55,474 nt of DNA from CAZPMO01 sp964587515 (GCA_964587515.1 CAZPMO010000007.1:1-55474); one strand, 5' to 3'. Numbered from the stretch's first letter, positions 18,932 through 28,541 are shown. Numbers and translations: made by a program. The notes: a model not told the origin generated them from the letters alone.

Positions 18932-19642
18932 TCAGGCCGCCCCCGTGGCGCTATTGGCCTCGGTGAACAAATCCAGACTATGACTCTCGCGCGACGGTCG
19001 TGGCAGCGCACGCGTCTGAAACGCACCCGTCAGCCGGCCACGGACGTAATCCCACAACTCCGCCACCTCGCCCTCGGAACGCGAGCGACTCTGGATTTCC
19101 ATCACCGTTCGCCCGTCGATCATGCTGGAAGCGAAATCGATCCGTTGGCCGATAATCGTCGGCGCCAGCGGACCAAACGCGGAAATCAGCGATATCGTCT
19201 CGGAGGTCAGCCGCGTACGCGCGATCGCGGCATTGATCACGAACAGAAGCGGCGCTCCCAAATGCTCAATCAGTTCGACCGTGGCCGCCAGGGCGCGCAC
19301 GTCGTGGGGGCTGGGACGGGTCGGGACAAGGACAAGATCGGCCGCTTGCACGACCTTGCCGACCGACGCGCCAAGACCCGAAGGTGAATCGACGAACACC
19401 ATCCGCACGCCATGGTCGGAAAGTCGCGCCAGGTCGTCGGCCAGCGAATCGACCGATGTCTGTACGAACAGCGGTTCCGGAACCTGGCGCATATTCCACC
19501 AGTCCGAGAGACTGCCCTGAGGATCCGTATCCACCACCGCCACCGGCCCATCGCCGGCAAGCCCGGCCTAAACCGCGAGATGTCCCGCCAGGGTGGTTTT
19601 GCCGGAGCCGCCCTTGCGCGACACCACCGACACGACATGCAT
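18932..19642 (-). pseudogene. ParA-family ATPase interrupted by one in-frame TAG
   Basis: A ParA-like protein starts at ATG 19642 with MHVVSVVSRKGGSGKTTLAG (deviant Walker A) and reads GHLAV, then TAG at 19570-19568. It then continues in exactly the same frame with AGLAGDGPVAVVDTDPQGSL, VFVDSPSG (Walker B) and 200 further residues to 18932. Glutamine (CAG) is the natural residue at this point in such proteins, so one C-to-T change explains the stop. Downstream translation could restart at GTG 19543, but without the ATP site. Genuine inactivation, suppression or a consensus error are all possible. carB, sdhA and the TAXI gene use TAG as a normal stop. The SPOR gene follows 7 bp later. Confidence 0.85.
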
Positions 19643-19745
19643 ACTGATTTCTCCCATCCGTCGACTACGCCCCCGCCAAGAGCGCCGGCCGTTCATAGCT
19701 TGACGCGGCTCCCCCGCAACGCCCGCTATATCTTGGGCCAGCACC

Positions 19746-19761
19746 TGGTAATTTACTACCA
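19746..19761. promoter_or_regulatory. Short inverted repeat upstream of the ParA-like gene
   Basis: TGGTA and TACCA flank a 6-bp AT-rich centre about 105 bp upstream of the ParA-like start. The rest of the 19643-19872 interval shows nothing convincing except AT-rich promoter-like sequence and a degenerate palindromic repeat fragment near 19849-19874. The assignment as an operator is tentative. Confidence 0.25.
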
Positions 19762-19872
19762 TATCTTGAAGCAGAGAAAAACCGTTCCGTGCTCGGGAAA
19801 CGTATTTTCAGATGTTTTTTTTGTGAAACGGCGTTCGCCCGGACGGATGGAGCCCGCCCCTAAATATTTTGT

Positions 19873-20247
19873 CTATACCGCGGCTGGCCCTCTGGCGAGC
19901 GTGCGCGCGGCGGCCTCGCGCAGTTGTTTCAGGGTGAACGGCTTGGGAATCACTTCGGGCTCGAGCGTATCCACGTCATGCGCGCGCTGGCGTTCAGCCG
20001 CGAAGCCGGTCATCAGCAGAATGGGAATTTGTGGAAATTCCTCGGCGACTTTCAGGGCGAGCGCGATGCCGTCGAGTTCAGGCATCACGATATCGGAAAG
20101 CAGCATGTCGAACGGTTGGGTGCGGATTGCGTCGAGCGCGGCGCGCCCGTCGCCCACGGCGGTCACGTCGTGTCCGTCGCGCTGCAGGGCCCGCATAACG
20201 AACTCCCGCACCGCCATTTCATCTTCGGCGACAAGTATCGAAGCCAA
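19873..20247 (-). CDS. cpdR: CpdR-like single-domain response regulator
   Basis: The 124-residue protein is only a receiver domain: acidic pocket ILVAEDEMAVREFV, phosphoacceptor aspartate in LLSDIVMPELDG, LLMTGFAAE and the lysine in VIPKPFTLKQLRE. The sequence around MPELDGIALALK and TGFAA resembles CpdR, which in its unphosphorylated form localises ClpXP and promotes cell-cycle proteolysis in alphaproteobacteria. It lies next to hpt, as in related genomes. Assignment to CpdR and not another lone receiver is likely but not proven. The frame ends at 19873, and 98 bp of unremarkable sequence separates it from hpt. Confidence 0.8.
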   Translation of the reverse strand: MASILVAEDEMAVREFVMRALQRDGHDVTAVGDGRAALDAIRTQPFDMLLSDIVMPELDGIALALKVAEEFPQIPILLMTGFAAERQRAHDVDTLEPEVIPKPFTLKQLREAAARTLARGPAAV

Positions 20248-20345
20248 ATCCCAAGGTGCCTTCTGTCACTGGCTATCACTGGATCGGAGCAAAGGTAGGA
20301 AGGAAGCGTTGATTGTTCGTGAATGCCACAGTTATGGAGTCAGGG

Positions 20346-20885
20346 TCAGGGGGTCCTGACCACCCCGATATAGGGCAGACCGCGATAATGGTGTGCCAGA
20401 TCGAGACCATAACCCACGACGAATCGGTCATCGACGACAAACCCTTTATAGTCCGCCTCGATCGGAACCTGGCGTTTCTCAGCCTTGTCGAGCAAGAGGC
20501 AGGTCTGGACGGTGGAGGCCCCGCGAGATGTCATCAACTCGCTGGCGAACGCGAGCGTCCGGCCGGATTCCAGGATATCGTCGACGATCAGCACATCGCG
20601 ACCGGTCACATCCTCGGAGATATCACGCGACAATTGCACCTCGCCGGTGCTCGCGGTGCCTTCGCCATAACTCGACAGTGTCATGAAATCGACCTGCGGC
20701 TTCACCCCGGCGCGATCGAGCGCGCGAATCAGATCGGCCGCGAAAACGAAGCTGCCCTTCAGGATCACCACGATCAGAAGATCGCCCATATGATCCTTCG
20801 CAATTTCCCTGGCGATGGAAGCGACCTGGAGAGCGATTTCGCTCTCGCCGATCAGAATGTCGATCTCCGGCGAATCCGAAACCAT
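20346..20885 (-). CDS. hpt: Hypoxanthine phosphoribosyltransferase
   Basis: The 179-residue protein shows the purine phosphoribosyltransferase hallmarks: ILKGSFVFAADLIRAL, the PRPP-binding loop DVLIVDDILESGRTL, and the C-terminal VGYGLDLAHHYRGLPYIGVV. It salvages hypoxanthine and guanine to IMP and GMP. Its start codon overlaps the stop of the MJ0042-type gene by one base (TGATG-type junction at 20885), so the two are translationally coupled. Confidence 0.96.
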   Translation of the reverse strand: MVSDSPEIDILIGESEIALQVASIAREIAKDHMGDLLIVVILKGSFVFAADLIRALDRAGVKPQVDFMTLSSYGEGTASTGEVQLSRDISEDVTGRDVLIVDDILESGRTLAFASELMTSRGASTVQTCLLLDKAEKRQVPIEADYKGFVVDDRFVVGYGLDLAHHYRGLPYIGVVRTP

Positions 20886-21739
20886 CAGGCGCCCTTTTCG
20901 TGGAAGGTGATCGTCAGCCTGATCGCGCCGTCGGCGGGATCCTTGACTTCGGTCCGAAATTCCGTGTGATCGCCCGGCAGCAATCGCGACACCGGTGCCT
21001 GGAACGTCCAGTGCTGAATTTCCTTTTCGTTGCGGTCGAACAACGCGCCTCTGAGATCAGGCACGTTGCGCACCTGCTCGGACACGTTCTCGATCTCGCC
21101 TCGCACCAGCAATATCTTGGCGCCGGCGCTGGTGCTCTGGTCGAATTTCACGTTCGCGAGGCTGAGACCGAAACCCGGCGGGTCGCTCGGGAATCCGGCC
21201 AGCTCGTATAGCTGCGCCGCCGCGGGCCAGGTCGCGACAATCTGCGCTCGGTAAAAGGCGCCGCCGCCGACCAGCGCCGCCACAACAACCGCAAACGCCG
21301 CCCACGCGAGGCGTGCGCGCCAACGCGAAGGCTCCCGCCGGAGCGCCGGCACACCCGATCGCCGCTCCCGCCGCCGTCTCGCTCGATCCTCCTCGATATC
21401 CGGATCCGACTCTTCATCTTCGAAATCTCCAACGACGTCGTCCTCATAATCTTCGCCGCCGGAATCGAATGGAGATTCGAAATCATGATCGATGTCATCC
21501 CCGGACTCGAATTCGGTGTCGGGATTGAATTCGGGCTCCGTGTCGGGCTCGACTTCGGGGTCGGGTATGGCCCCCGCGACTCCAGTGTCGTCCGGGTTCA
21601 AATTCGGCGCTTCCTCCGCATCGGGTTTCTGTGGCCACGAAAAGCCACACTTGCCGCAGCGTACGACGCGGCCTTCCGGGCCTAACGCCGACGCATCGAC
21701 AAGGAAGCGTGCAGAGCATTCCGGACACGTGATGATCAT
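20885..21739 (-). CDS. MJ0042 zinc-ribbon / DUF3426 membrane protein
   Basis: The N-terminus is the MJ0042 zinc ribbon (CPECSARFLVDASALG, then VRCGKCGFSW) with two CxxC pairs. An acidic low-complexity stretch (~45-115), an arginine patch, one membrane helix (~143-165) and a C-terminal DUF3426 domain (VRGEIENVSEQVRNVPDLRG, DHTEFRTEVKDP) follow. Alphaproteobacterial genomes often place it between hpt and ftsE, as here. Function is unknown. It is divergent from ftsE, with a 107-bp shared promoter region. Confidence 0.9.
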   Translation of the reverse strand: MIITCPECSARFLVDASALGPEGRVVRCGKCGFSWPQKPDAEEAPNLNPDDTGVAGAIPDPEVEPDTEPEFNPDTEFESGDDIDHDFESPFDSGGEDYEDDVVGDFEDEESDPDIEEDRARRRRERRSGVPALRREPSRWRARLAWAAFAVVVAALVGGGAFYRAQIVATWPAAAQLYELAGFPSDPPGFGLSLANVKFDQSTSAGAKILLVRGEIENVSEQVRNVPDLRGALFDRNEKEIQHWTFQAPVSRLLPGDHTEFRTEVKDPADGAIRLTITFHEKGA

Positions 21740-21846
21740 GAATAACGGGCCGGTTTTGGGGGCATTCTATATAGGCGTTCACTGGGGGCCTGACAAGTTG
21801 CCGTGACGAAGGGAATTTTCGGGGTCTGGACGGGGGGCGGGCGCGT

Positions 21847-22587
21847 ATGCGATTCTGGCGGCCGCGGCAGCGAAAAGGATTGGTATTGGACCGGGACGAC
21901 GAAATCGTTCGTTTCGAGAATGTCGGGATGCGCTACGGCCTCGGGCCCGAGGTGCTGCACGATGTTTCGTTTCGCCTCACGACGGGCTCGTTCCGATTCG
22001 TGACCGGGCCCAGTGGCGCGGGCAAATCCACGTTGCTGAAACTCATGTATCTCGCGCAACGCCCGTCACGCGGCCGGATCACCATGTTCGGCCACGATTC
22101 GAGCCACATCTCAAGGCGCGAAAAACCAACGTTGCGCCGCCGTATCGGCGTGGTATTTCAGAATTTTCGCTTGATGGAGCATCTATCGGCGTTGGACAAT
22201 GTCGCCCTGCCGCTGCGGATCGCCGGGGCCGAAGAAGACCAGCTTCGTGAGCACGTGATCGAACTGTTGCGCTGGGTCGGGCTGGAGAACCAGATCAACG
22301 AGGTGCCGAGCCGGCTTTCCGGCGGCCAGCAGCAGCGCGTCGCCATCGCGCGCGCCGTTATTGCCAGGCCCGATCTTCTGCTCGCGGACGAACCGACCGG
22401 AAACGTCGACGATTCGATCGCCATGCGCATTCTTTATTTGCTCGAAGAGCTCAACAAAATTGGTACGACCGTACTGATTGCGACCCATAACGATGCGCTG
22501 GTATCCCGGTTCAAATTTCCGACGATGCGGCTGGAAGACGGACGCCTGACAGACCAGACCCATGCCGGCGCCGTGCCCGTCGCATGA
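21847..22587 (+). CDS. ftsE: Cell-division ATP-binding protein FtsE
   Basis: This 246-residue ABC ATPase carries Walker A GPSGAGKSTLLKL, the FtsE-type VVFQNFRLMEHLSALDNVAL, the signature LSGGQQQRVAIARA and Walker B LLLADEPTGN. FtsE with FtsX regulates septal peptidoglycan hydrolases at the divisome. Compared with typical FtsE there are ~20 extra N-terminal residues. An alternative start is TTG in LVLDRDDEIVRFENV, but ATG 21847 is kept for lack of better evidence. ftsX overlaps its end by 4 bp. Confidence 0.95.
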   Translation: MRFWRPRQRKGLVLDRDDEIVRFENVGMRYGLGPEVLHDVSFRLTTGSFRFVTGPSGAGKSTLLKLMYLAQRPSRGRITMFGHDSSHISRREKPTLRRRIGVVFQNFRLMEHLSALDNVALPLRIAGAEEDQLREHVIELLRWVGLENQINEVPSRLSGGQQQRVAIARAVIARPDLLLADEPTGNVDDSIAMRILYLLEELNKIGTTVLIATHNDALVSRFKFPTMRLEDGRLTDQTHAGAVPVA

Positions 22588-23477
22588 TATCGCCGCTGTT
22601 CACCCCGAGCCGCGACCTGCCGTTCGGGCGCGACGCATCGGGGCGATACCTGCCCTGGATAATCGGATTCATGGTTCATCTGGCGGTGCTGGCGCTGGCC
22701 GCGGCGATGTTGCTGTCATCGCTGGGCGGCGGGTGGCGGAGCGATCTCGCGGGCAAGCTGAGCGTCCAGATAATGCCCGGGATCGACGCCGCGCCGGACG
22801 ACTCAAGCACCGCCAAGGCGCTCGAGCTGTTGAGCGCGACACCGGGGGTTGTCGCGGCGGAACCCCTGTCGGATGAACATGTCTCCAAGTTGCTGGAGCC
22901 GTGGCTTGGGCCGGGATCGGCGGGACAAGGGCTGCCGATGCCGCGGCTGATCGACGTCACGCTGCAGCCGGGATTCCGGATCGATGCAGCCGCGCTGGCG
23001 CGCGACCTCGCGCGCGCCGCGCCAGGCGCCGTGCTCGACGATCATGGTGTCTGGCTGGGGCGCCTGCTCTCCATCTCCCGGGCCATCGAAGCGATCGCGC
23101 TGTCGATCCTCGCCCTGATCGTAATCGCCGCCACCGCGACGGTCGCGTTCACCATGCGGGCCGGGCTGGCGATCCACGAGGAGATCATCGAGGTGCTTCA
23201 CCTCGTGGGCGCCGAGGATCGTTATATCGCCGGGCAGTTTCAAGCCCATGCGCTGCGCCTCGCGCTCAAGGGTGGGATCGGCGGCTTTGTGCTGGGCGCG
23301 GCGACGCTTACGGCGCTGGGATGGATCGCGGGCGGGATCGGGGGCGGCCTGATTCCCGACCTGATGCTGACGATACCACAATGGTTGGCGCTGGCGTGCC
23401 TGCCGGTCGCGGCCGCCGCGATCGTCACGATCACCGCGCACTTGACGGTGATTCGCGCGCTCGCGCGGATGGCGTGA
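22584..23477 (+). CDS. ftsX: Cell-division protein FtsX
   Basis: The 297-residue protein has the FtsX topology. A first membrane helix (~20-45) is followed by a periplasmic domain (~50-160, with the family pattern TPGVVAAEPLSDEHVSKLLEP) and three C-terminal helices that include HEEIIEVLHLVGAEDRYIAG. It pairs with FtsE and transmits ATP hydrolysis to periplasmic murein hydrolase activators. The start overlaps ftsE (ATGA junction), so expression is coupled. Confidence 0.93.
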   Translation: MISPLFTPSRDLPFGRDASGRYLPWIIGFMVHLAVLALAAAMLLSSLGGGWRSDLAGKLSVQIMPGIDAAPDDSSTAKALELLSATPGVVAAEPLSDEHVSKLLEPWLGPGSAGQGLPMPRLIDVTLQPGFRIDAAALARDLARAAPGAVLDDHGVWLGRLLSISRAIEAIALSILALIVIAATATVAFTMRAGLAIHEEIIEVLHLVGAEDRYIAGQFQAHALRLALKGGIGGFVLGAATLTALGWIAGGIGGGLIPDLMLTIPQWLALACLPVAAAAIVTITAHLTVIRALARMA

Positions 23478-23513
23478 CCGCCCGGCGGCGGTCTAGTGGA
23501 TAGAATCTAACAT

Positions 23514-24155
23514 ATGAAATTCCGATCCGCATCCCGTTCCCGCCGCCGCGACACCACGATCCGTGTGACCGCGATCTGCGGCCTGGCGTTGATCGTTCTG
23601 GCTACCTCGTGGGCCGCCGGGCTGGTCTGGTTCACAAGCCGAATTCCGACGCCCGGGCCGCTGCCGCTGGGCGCCACCAAGGCGATCGTCGTTCTTACCG
23701 GCGGTAGCGATCGGCTCGCCGAGGGGCTGAAATTGCTGGAGGCGGGTCGGGCGGAGAAACTGTTCGTCTCCGGGGTGTATCGAGGCGTCGACGTCGCCGC
23801 CCTTTTGCGCGTCGCACGACAGGCGCCGGGCGATCTAGAGTGCTGCATAGTGCTCGGCTATGCCGCCGACAGCACGGCCGGCAACGCCCGTGAGACCGCG
23901 TCGTGGATGCGCGCGGAGGGTTACAGGTCCATGCGCCTGGTGACCGCCAGCTATCATATGCCGCGCAGCCTGCTGGAATTCCGCCGCGCGTTATCCGACG
24001 TCGAGATCATCGCCCATCCGGTTTTTCCAGCCCAATTCAAGCATTCCGAATGGTGGCTGTGGCCGGGCACCGCCGCGCTGATCGCGCGCGAATACAACAA
24101 GTATCTGATGGCGCGGCTTTGGCTGACCGGCATCGGCGCGGGACCGGCGGAGTAA
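23514..24155 (+). CDS. YdcF/ElyC-family (DUF218) envelope protein
   Basis: The 213-residue protein has one N-terminal membrane helix (~17-40). A DUF218 domain follows with AIVVLTGGSDRLAEGLKLLE, KLFVSGVYRGVD, STAGNARETASWMRAEGYRS and VTASYHMPRS. YdcF-like proteins such as ElyC and SanA act in cell-envelope integrity and peptidoglycan or lipid-carrier metabolism, but the reaction is unclear. It sits between ftsX (36 bp) and plsC (1-base overlap), supporting an envelope role. Confidence 0.9.
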   Translation: MKFRSASRSRRRDTTIRVTAICGLALIVLATSWAAGLVWFTSRIPTPGPLPLGATKAIVVLTGGSDRLAEGLKLLEAGRAEKLFVSGVYRGVDVAALLRVARQAPGDLECCIVLGYAADSTAGNARETASWMRAEGYRSMRLVTASYHMPRSLLEFRRALSDVEIIAHPVFPAQFKHSEWWLWPGTAALIAREYNKYLMARLWLTGIGAGPAE

Positions 24156-24913
24156 TGATTTACGCGCGATCGCTGCTTTATCAGGTGCTGTTTTTTGCCG
24201 GGACCCTGGTAATCGCGACCCTTTACTTGCCGCTTCTGGTCTGCCCGCGTCACTGGCTGGTGCGCATGGGCCGCGCCTGGACCGGCTTGACGCTGTGGTG
24301 GCTGGCGCTCACGACGGGGCTCACACATGAGGTGCGGGGACGCGACCGGATTCCACCGGGACCAATGATATACGCTTTCAAACACCAGTCGGCGTGGGAA
24401 ACGCTGGCCATGAACCGACTTCTCTACGATCCCTCCATTGTGCTGAAAAAGGAGCTTCTTCTGATTCCGTTTTTCGGCTGGTATCTGAGCAAGTGCCGCA
24501 TGATTCCGGTCGATCGCGCCGCCGGCACCTCGGCGCTGAAGGGCATGGTCGCCGAGGCGCGCCGCGCGCTCGACGCGGGACGCCCGGTGGTCACTTTCCC
24601 GGAGGGCACGCGAACGTCACCCGGCGCGAAAGCGCGCTATCACCCCGGCGTCTTCGCGCTCTATCGCGACCTCGGTGTTTCCGTGATTCCGGTCGCGCTT
24701 GATTCGGGACTTTTCTGGCGCCGGCGAGAGCACGCCAAGCGCGCCGGGCGGATCACGGTCGAATTTCTCGACCCGATCCCGCCGGGCCTGTCCCGAAAAG
24801 CGTTCATGGCGGCTCTGGAGGAAAGCATCGAGACCGCGACCACACGGATCAGCGACGAAGCCGTAAACCGGCATCCCGATCTCGCGGGAATTTACTCCAC
24901 AGGCGAGGGATAA
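24155..24913 (+). CDS. plsC: 1-acyl-sn-glycerol-3-phosphate acyltransferase
   Basis: This 252-residue membrane acyltransferase contains the PlsC block I as KHQSAWETLAM (HxxxxE, a variant of HxxxxD common in alphaproteobacterial members). It also has block II KKELLLIPFFGWYL, block III FPEGTRTSPGA and block IV IPVALDSG. It adds the second acyl chain to lysophosphatidic acid in phospholipid synthesis. The TAATG junction with the YdcF gene sets the start at 24155. A hydrophobic N-terminal helix anchors it to the membrane. Confidence 0.93.
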   Translation: MIYARSLLYQVLFFAGTLVIATLYLPLLVCPRHWLVRMGRAWTGLTLWWLALTTGLTHEVRGRDRIPPGPMIYAFKHQSAWETLAMNRLLYDPSIVLKKELLLIPFFGWYLSKCRMIPVDRAAGTSALKGMVAEARRALDAGRPVVTFPEGTRTSPGAKARYHPGVFALYRDLGVSVIPVALDSGLFWRRREHAKRAGRITVEFLDPIPPGLSRKAFMAALEESIETATTRISDEAVNRHPDLAGIYSTGEG

Positions 24914-25012
24914 CTCGCGCCATTAATGCGGGGATTACGGGGACAACAGGGTTTATCCGCGTAATATCAATAAGTTACGATGTGCAAATCCGAAACAGAA
25001 CAAGAACATTCA

Positions 25013-25041
25013 TTGACGGGAGGCCTCGAACGGCGTAGGCT
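25013..25041 (+). promoter_or_regulatory. Candidate sigma-70 promoter of nrdJ
   Basis: TTGACG (25013-25018) and TAGGCT (25036-25041) are separated by 17 bp and lie 37 bp upstream of the nrdJ start. The -35 element is good and the -10 element is weaker. The 164-bp leader shows no cobalamin riboswitch core that could be recognised. Confidence 0.4.
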
Positions 25042-25077
25042 GGGGCGGTAATCCGCGCGCCCACAACGGAGTTCGTC

Positions 25078-28000
25078 ATGCTGCCTGTTTCCTCGATCTC
25101 GCAGCAGATCTGGGACATGAAATACCGGCTCAAGGGGCCGGGCGGCGAGCCCGTGGACAAGACCATCGAGGATACCTGGCGGCGCGTCGCCAAAGCGCTG
25201 GCGGAACCGGAGACCGATCGCGAGGCATGGGCCAAGCGCTTCCTTGGCGCCATGGAGGATTTTCGTTTCCTGCCGGCCGGCCGCATTATTGCCGGCGCCG
25301 GCGCCGGGCGAACCGTGACGCTGTTCAACTGTTTCGTGATGGGCGCCATTCCGGACGATATGAGCGGCATCTTCGAGCATCTGAAAGAGGCCGCGCTGAC
25401 CATGCAGCAGGGCGGCGGCATTGGCTACGACTTCTCGACGCTGCGGCCCAAGGGCGCGCCGGTGAAGGGCGTCGGCGCGGACGCCTCGGGGCCGCTGACA
25501 TTCATGGATGTCTGGGACGCCATGTGCCGCACGGTGATGAGCGCCGGCCACCGACGCGGCGCGATGATGGCGGTTATGCGCTGCGACCACCCCGATATCG
25601 AGACCTTCATCGAGGCCAAGCAGGAGCCCGGCCGGCTGCGCATGTTCAATCTCTCGGTGCTGGTGACGGATGCGCTGATAGCGGCGGTGCGCGAGGATGC
25701 GCCATGGGAGCTCAGCTTCAACGGCGTCGCCTACAAGACGATTTCAGCGCGCGAACTGTGGGACAAGATCATGCGGGCGACCTACGCCTATGCCGAGCCC
25801 GGCGTGATCTTCATCGACCGCATCAACCGGCGNNNNNNNNNNNNNNNNNNNNNAATCTCGCCTACTGCGAATCCATCAGCGCCACCAATCCATGCGTCAC
25901 CGCCGACACCTGGGTGCATACGGACGCCGGTCCCCGTCGGGCGGCCGATCTGGTGCAAAAACCTTTCGCCGCCCTGGTCGATGGGCGCGCCCGGACCTCG
26001 GGCGAAGGCGGCTTCTTCCCGACCGGCGTCAAGCCCGTGCTGCGACTGGAGACCGAGGAAGGTTACGCGCTCCGGCTGACCGCCGATCACCCGGTCCGCC
26101 GGGCGGCATCGAAGTCCCGGTTCGAGATAACACACGAATGGGCGGCGGCCGGTGATCTCCAGCCGGGCGATTTTATCGTCCTCCACGACCATCGCGAAAC
26201 GACCCGCTGGCAGGGACCATATGACGACGAGGAAGGATATCTGATCGGATTGCTGATCGGCGACGGTACGCTGAAGAAGGATAAAGCGGTCCTGAGTGTC
26301 TGGCCCGGCCGCGCGGTCGCCAATGGCGATGCAGACACGCCGGGCGCGCGCGGCGTGATGGCGCGGGCCGAGGCCGCCGCCAGAACCTTGCCGCATCGCG
26401 CCGATTTCGCCGGCTGGCACGAGGTCGCCGGCCGCGGTGAATATCGCCTGGCGCTGGGCGCGCTCAAGGAGTTGGCGCATGACCTCGGGCTTGCGCCAGG
26501 CCGAAAAGCGGTCACGGACCGGATCGAGACCGCATCAAGCGATTTTTATCGCGGCTTCCTGAGGGGTTTCTTCGACGCCGACGGATCGGTTCAAGGCACT
26601 CAGCACAAGGGCGTGAGCATCCGCCTCGCCCAGAGCGATCTCGCGCGGCTCGAAGCGGTGCAGCGGATGCTGTTGCGCCTCGGTATGGTCAGCACGATCT
26701 ATCGCGAACGACGCCCCGAGCGAACCGCACTGCTGCCCGACGGCAAGGGCGGAACGCGGGAATATGCTTGCGCCGCCGATCACGAGTTGGTCATCAGCAA
26801 CGAAAACGTCCAACGGTTCGCGGAATCGATCGGATTCGCCGACACCGATAAGCAGACACGACTGCAAAATCTGATCGCCGCGTACAAGAGGCGGCCAAAC
26901 CGCGAGCGGTTCCTCGCCCGCGTCGCGCGGATCGTCCCCGACGGGATGGACGAGGTCTTCGACGTCCAGATTCCTGGCGTCAACGCCTTCGATGCAAACG
27001 GGCTTTACGTTCACAACTGTGGTGAACAGCCACTTCCGCCGTATGGCGCGTGCCTGCTGGGATCGATCAATCTCGCGCGCATGGTCGAAGATCCGTTCAC
27101 TGATGCGGCGCGCATCGATACGGAGCTGATCGAGGAAATCGTCCCGGTCGCGGTGCGCATGATGGACAACGTGACCGACATCTCGCAATTCCCGCTGGAG
27201 GCCCAGGCGCGCGAGGCGCGAGCCAAGCGCCGCATCGGGCTCGGCGTTACGGGGCTCGCGGACGCGCTGGTCATGTGCGGCGCGCGCTATGGCTCGGAGC
27301 ACGCGGTCCGGCTGACCGAAGCGTGGCTCGCCGCGATCCGCCGCCATGCTTATCTTGCCTCGACCGAACTGGCCGCCGAAAAAGGCCCCTTCCCGCTGTT
27401 CGACCGCGACGCCTATCTGGCCGGCGAAACAATCGCGACGCTCGACGCCGACGTGCGCGAAAAGATCGCTGAACACGGTATCCGCAACGCGCTGATCACC
27501 TCGATTGCGCCGACCGGTACGATCTCGCTGTTCGCCGACAACGTATCGTCCGGCATCGAACCGGTGTTCAGCCACAGCTATCGCCGCAACGTGCTGATGC
27601 CCGACGGCACGCGCCGCGAGGAAGACGTGGTCGATTACGCCTATCGGCTGTACCGGCGGCTGAATGGCGACGGCGCGCCGCCGCCGCCCGCCTTCGTCGA
27701 AGCCCGGCAACTCAGTCCCGGCGATCACGTGGTGATGCAGGCGGCGGCCCAGAAATATATCGACTCCTCGATTTCCAAGACCATCAACGTCCCCGTCGAC
27801 CTGCCCTTCGAGGCGTTCAAGGATGTCTACGCGCAAGCCTATGATCTCGGCTGCAAGGGCTGCACCACGTATCGGCCGAACGAGATTACCGGCGCCGTGC
27901 TGGAAGCCGGCGACAGCGCGACGGATCAGCCCGAGCTGCCTTTTTCGGCGCCGTCCGAAGCCGACGCCGTAACGCCGGAAGACGAATATGACGCCGGCGG

Positions 28001-28529
28001 CGTGGTCTACATGACCCAGCCGCTGAGCCGGCCGGAAGAGCTGGAGGGACAGACCTATAAGCTCAAATGGCCGGACAGCGATCACGCGATCTATGTCACC
28101 ATCAACGACATCGTGCAGGACGGCCGCAGACGCCCGTTCGAGGTGTTCATCAACTCGAAAAATATGGAGCATTACGCCTGGACCGTGGCGCTGACGCGCA
28201 TGATCAGCGCCGTCTTCCGGCGCGGCGGCGACGTTTCGTTCGTGGTCGACGAGCTGAAGGCCGTGTTCGATCCGCGCGGCGGTCAGTGGATGGAAGGCAA
28301 ATACGTGCCCTCGCTGCTGGCCGCGCTCGGCGAGGTGATCGAGAAGCACATGGTCGTCATCGGCTTCCTGCCGGCGATGGAGACGCCCGGAAAGCCGATC
28401 GAATCACGCCGGGTGGTGGGGCTCGAAGGCGACGCCTTCCGTCAGTGCCCGAAATGCGCCCAGGCCAGCCTGATGCGCCAGGAAGGCTGCGACGTCTGCG
28501 CCTCGTGCGGCTATTCGAAATGCGGCTGA
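25078..28529 (+). CDS. nrdJ: B12-dependent (class II) ribonucleotide reductase containing an intein
   Basis: The exteins read as adenosylcobalamin-dependent ribonucleoside reductase. They include NCFVMGAIPDDMSGIFEHLK, GGGIGYDFSTLRPKGAPVKG, DHPDIETFIEAKQ, the radical-site motif NP/CGEQPLPPYGACLLGSINL, SIAPTGTISLFADNVSSGIE and the cysteine-rich C-terminus CPKC..CDVCASCGYSKCG. The enzyme reduces ribonucleotides to deoxyribonucleotides using coenzyme B12. A 21-N gap at 25833-25853 shifts the frame as written. Extein homology (INRR-NNLAYCE) implies that only about four bases are truly missing, so the gene is probably intact. An intein occupies 25893-27017. A TTGACG/TAGGCT promoter lies upstream. 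Confidence 0.95.
25833..25853. other. Assembly gap of 21 N within nrdJ
   Basis: The gap falls in the conserved RINRxNNLxYCE stretch. The flanks ATCAACCGGCG and AATCTCGCCTAC would join in frame with four bases, so the N count is a placeholder and not a measured length. Confidence 0.95.
25893..27017 (+). mobile_element. 375-residue LAGLIDADG intein in nrdJ
   Basis: The insert begins with Cys1 (CVTADTWVHTDAG, block A) and has the block B TxxH motif in LRLTADHPVRR. Two dodecapeptide LAGLIDADG motifs (YLIGLLIGDGTL and FLRGFFDADGSV) follow. It ends with VFDVQIPGVNAFDANGLYVH and the terminal Asn, followed by Cys+1 of the extein. All splicing residues are present, so it should be active, and both catalytic acids of the homing endonuclease (IGDG, DADG) are kept. 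It splits NP from CGEQ, so the splicing nucleophile Cys+1 is also the thiyl-radical cysteine of the reductase. Inteins at this site are known in other reductases. Confidence 0.93.
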
Positions 28530-28541
28530 AATTAATGAAAC

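Noticed and set aside
19568..19570. TAG reassigned to an amino acid
   Set aside because: carB, sdhA and the TAXI gene end with TAG at the right place, so TAG is an ordinary stop in this genome.
24914..25077. Cobalamin riboswitch or NrdR boxes upstream of nrdJ
   Set aside because: The leader is only 164 bp and no B12-box or paired NrdR repeats were recognised.
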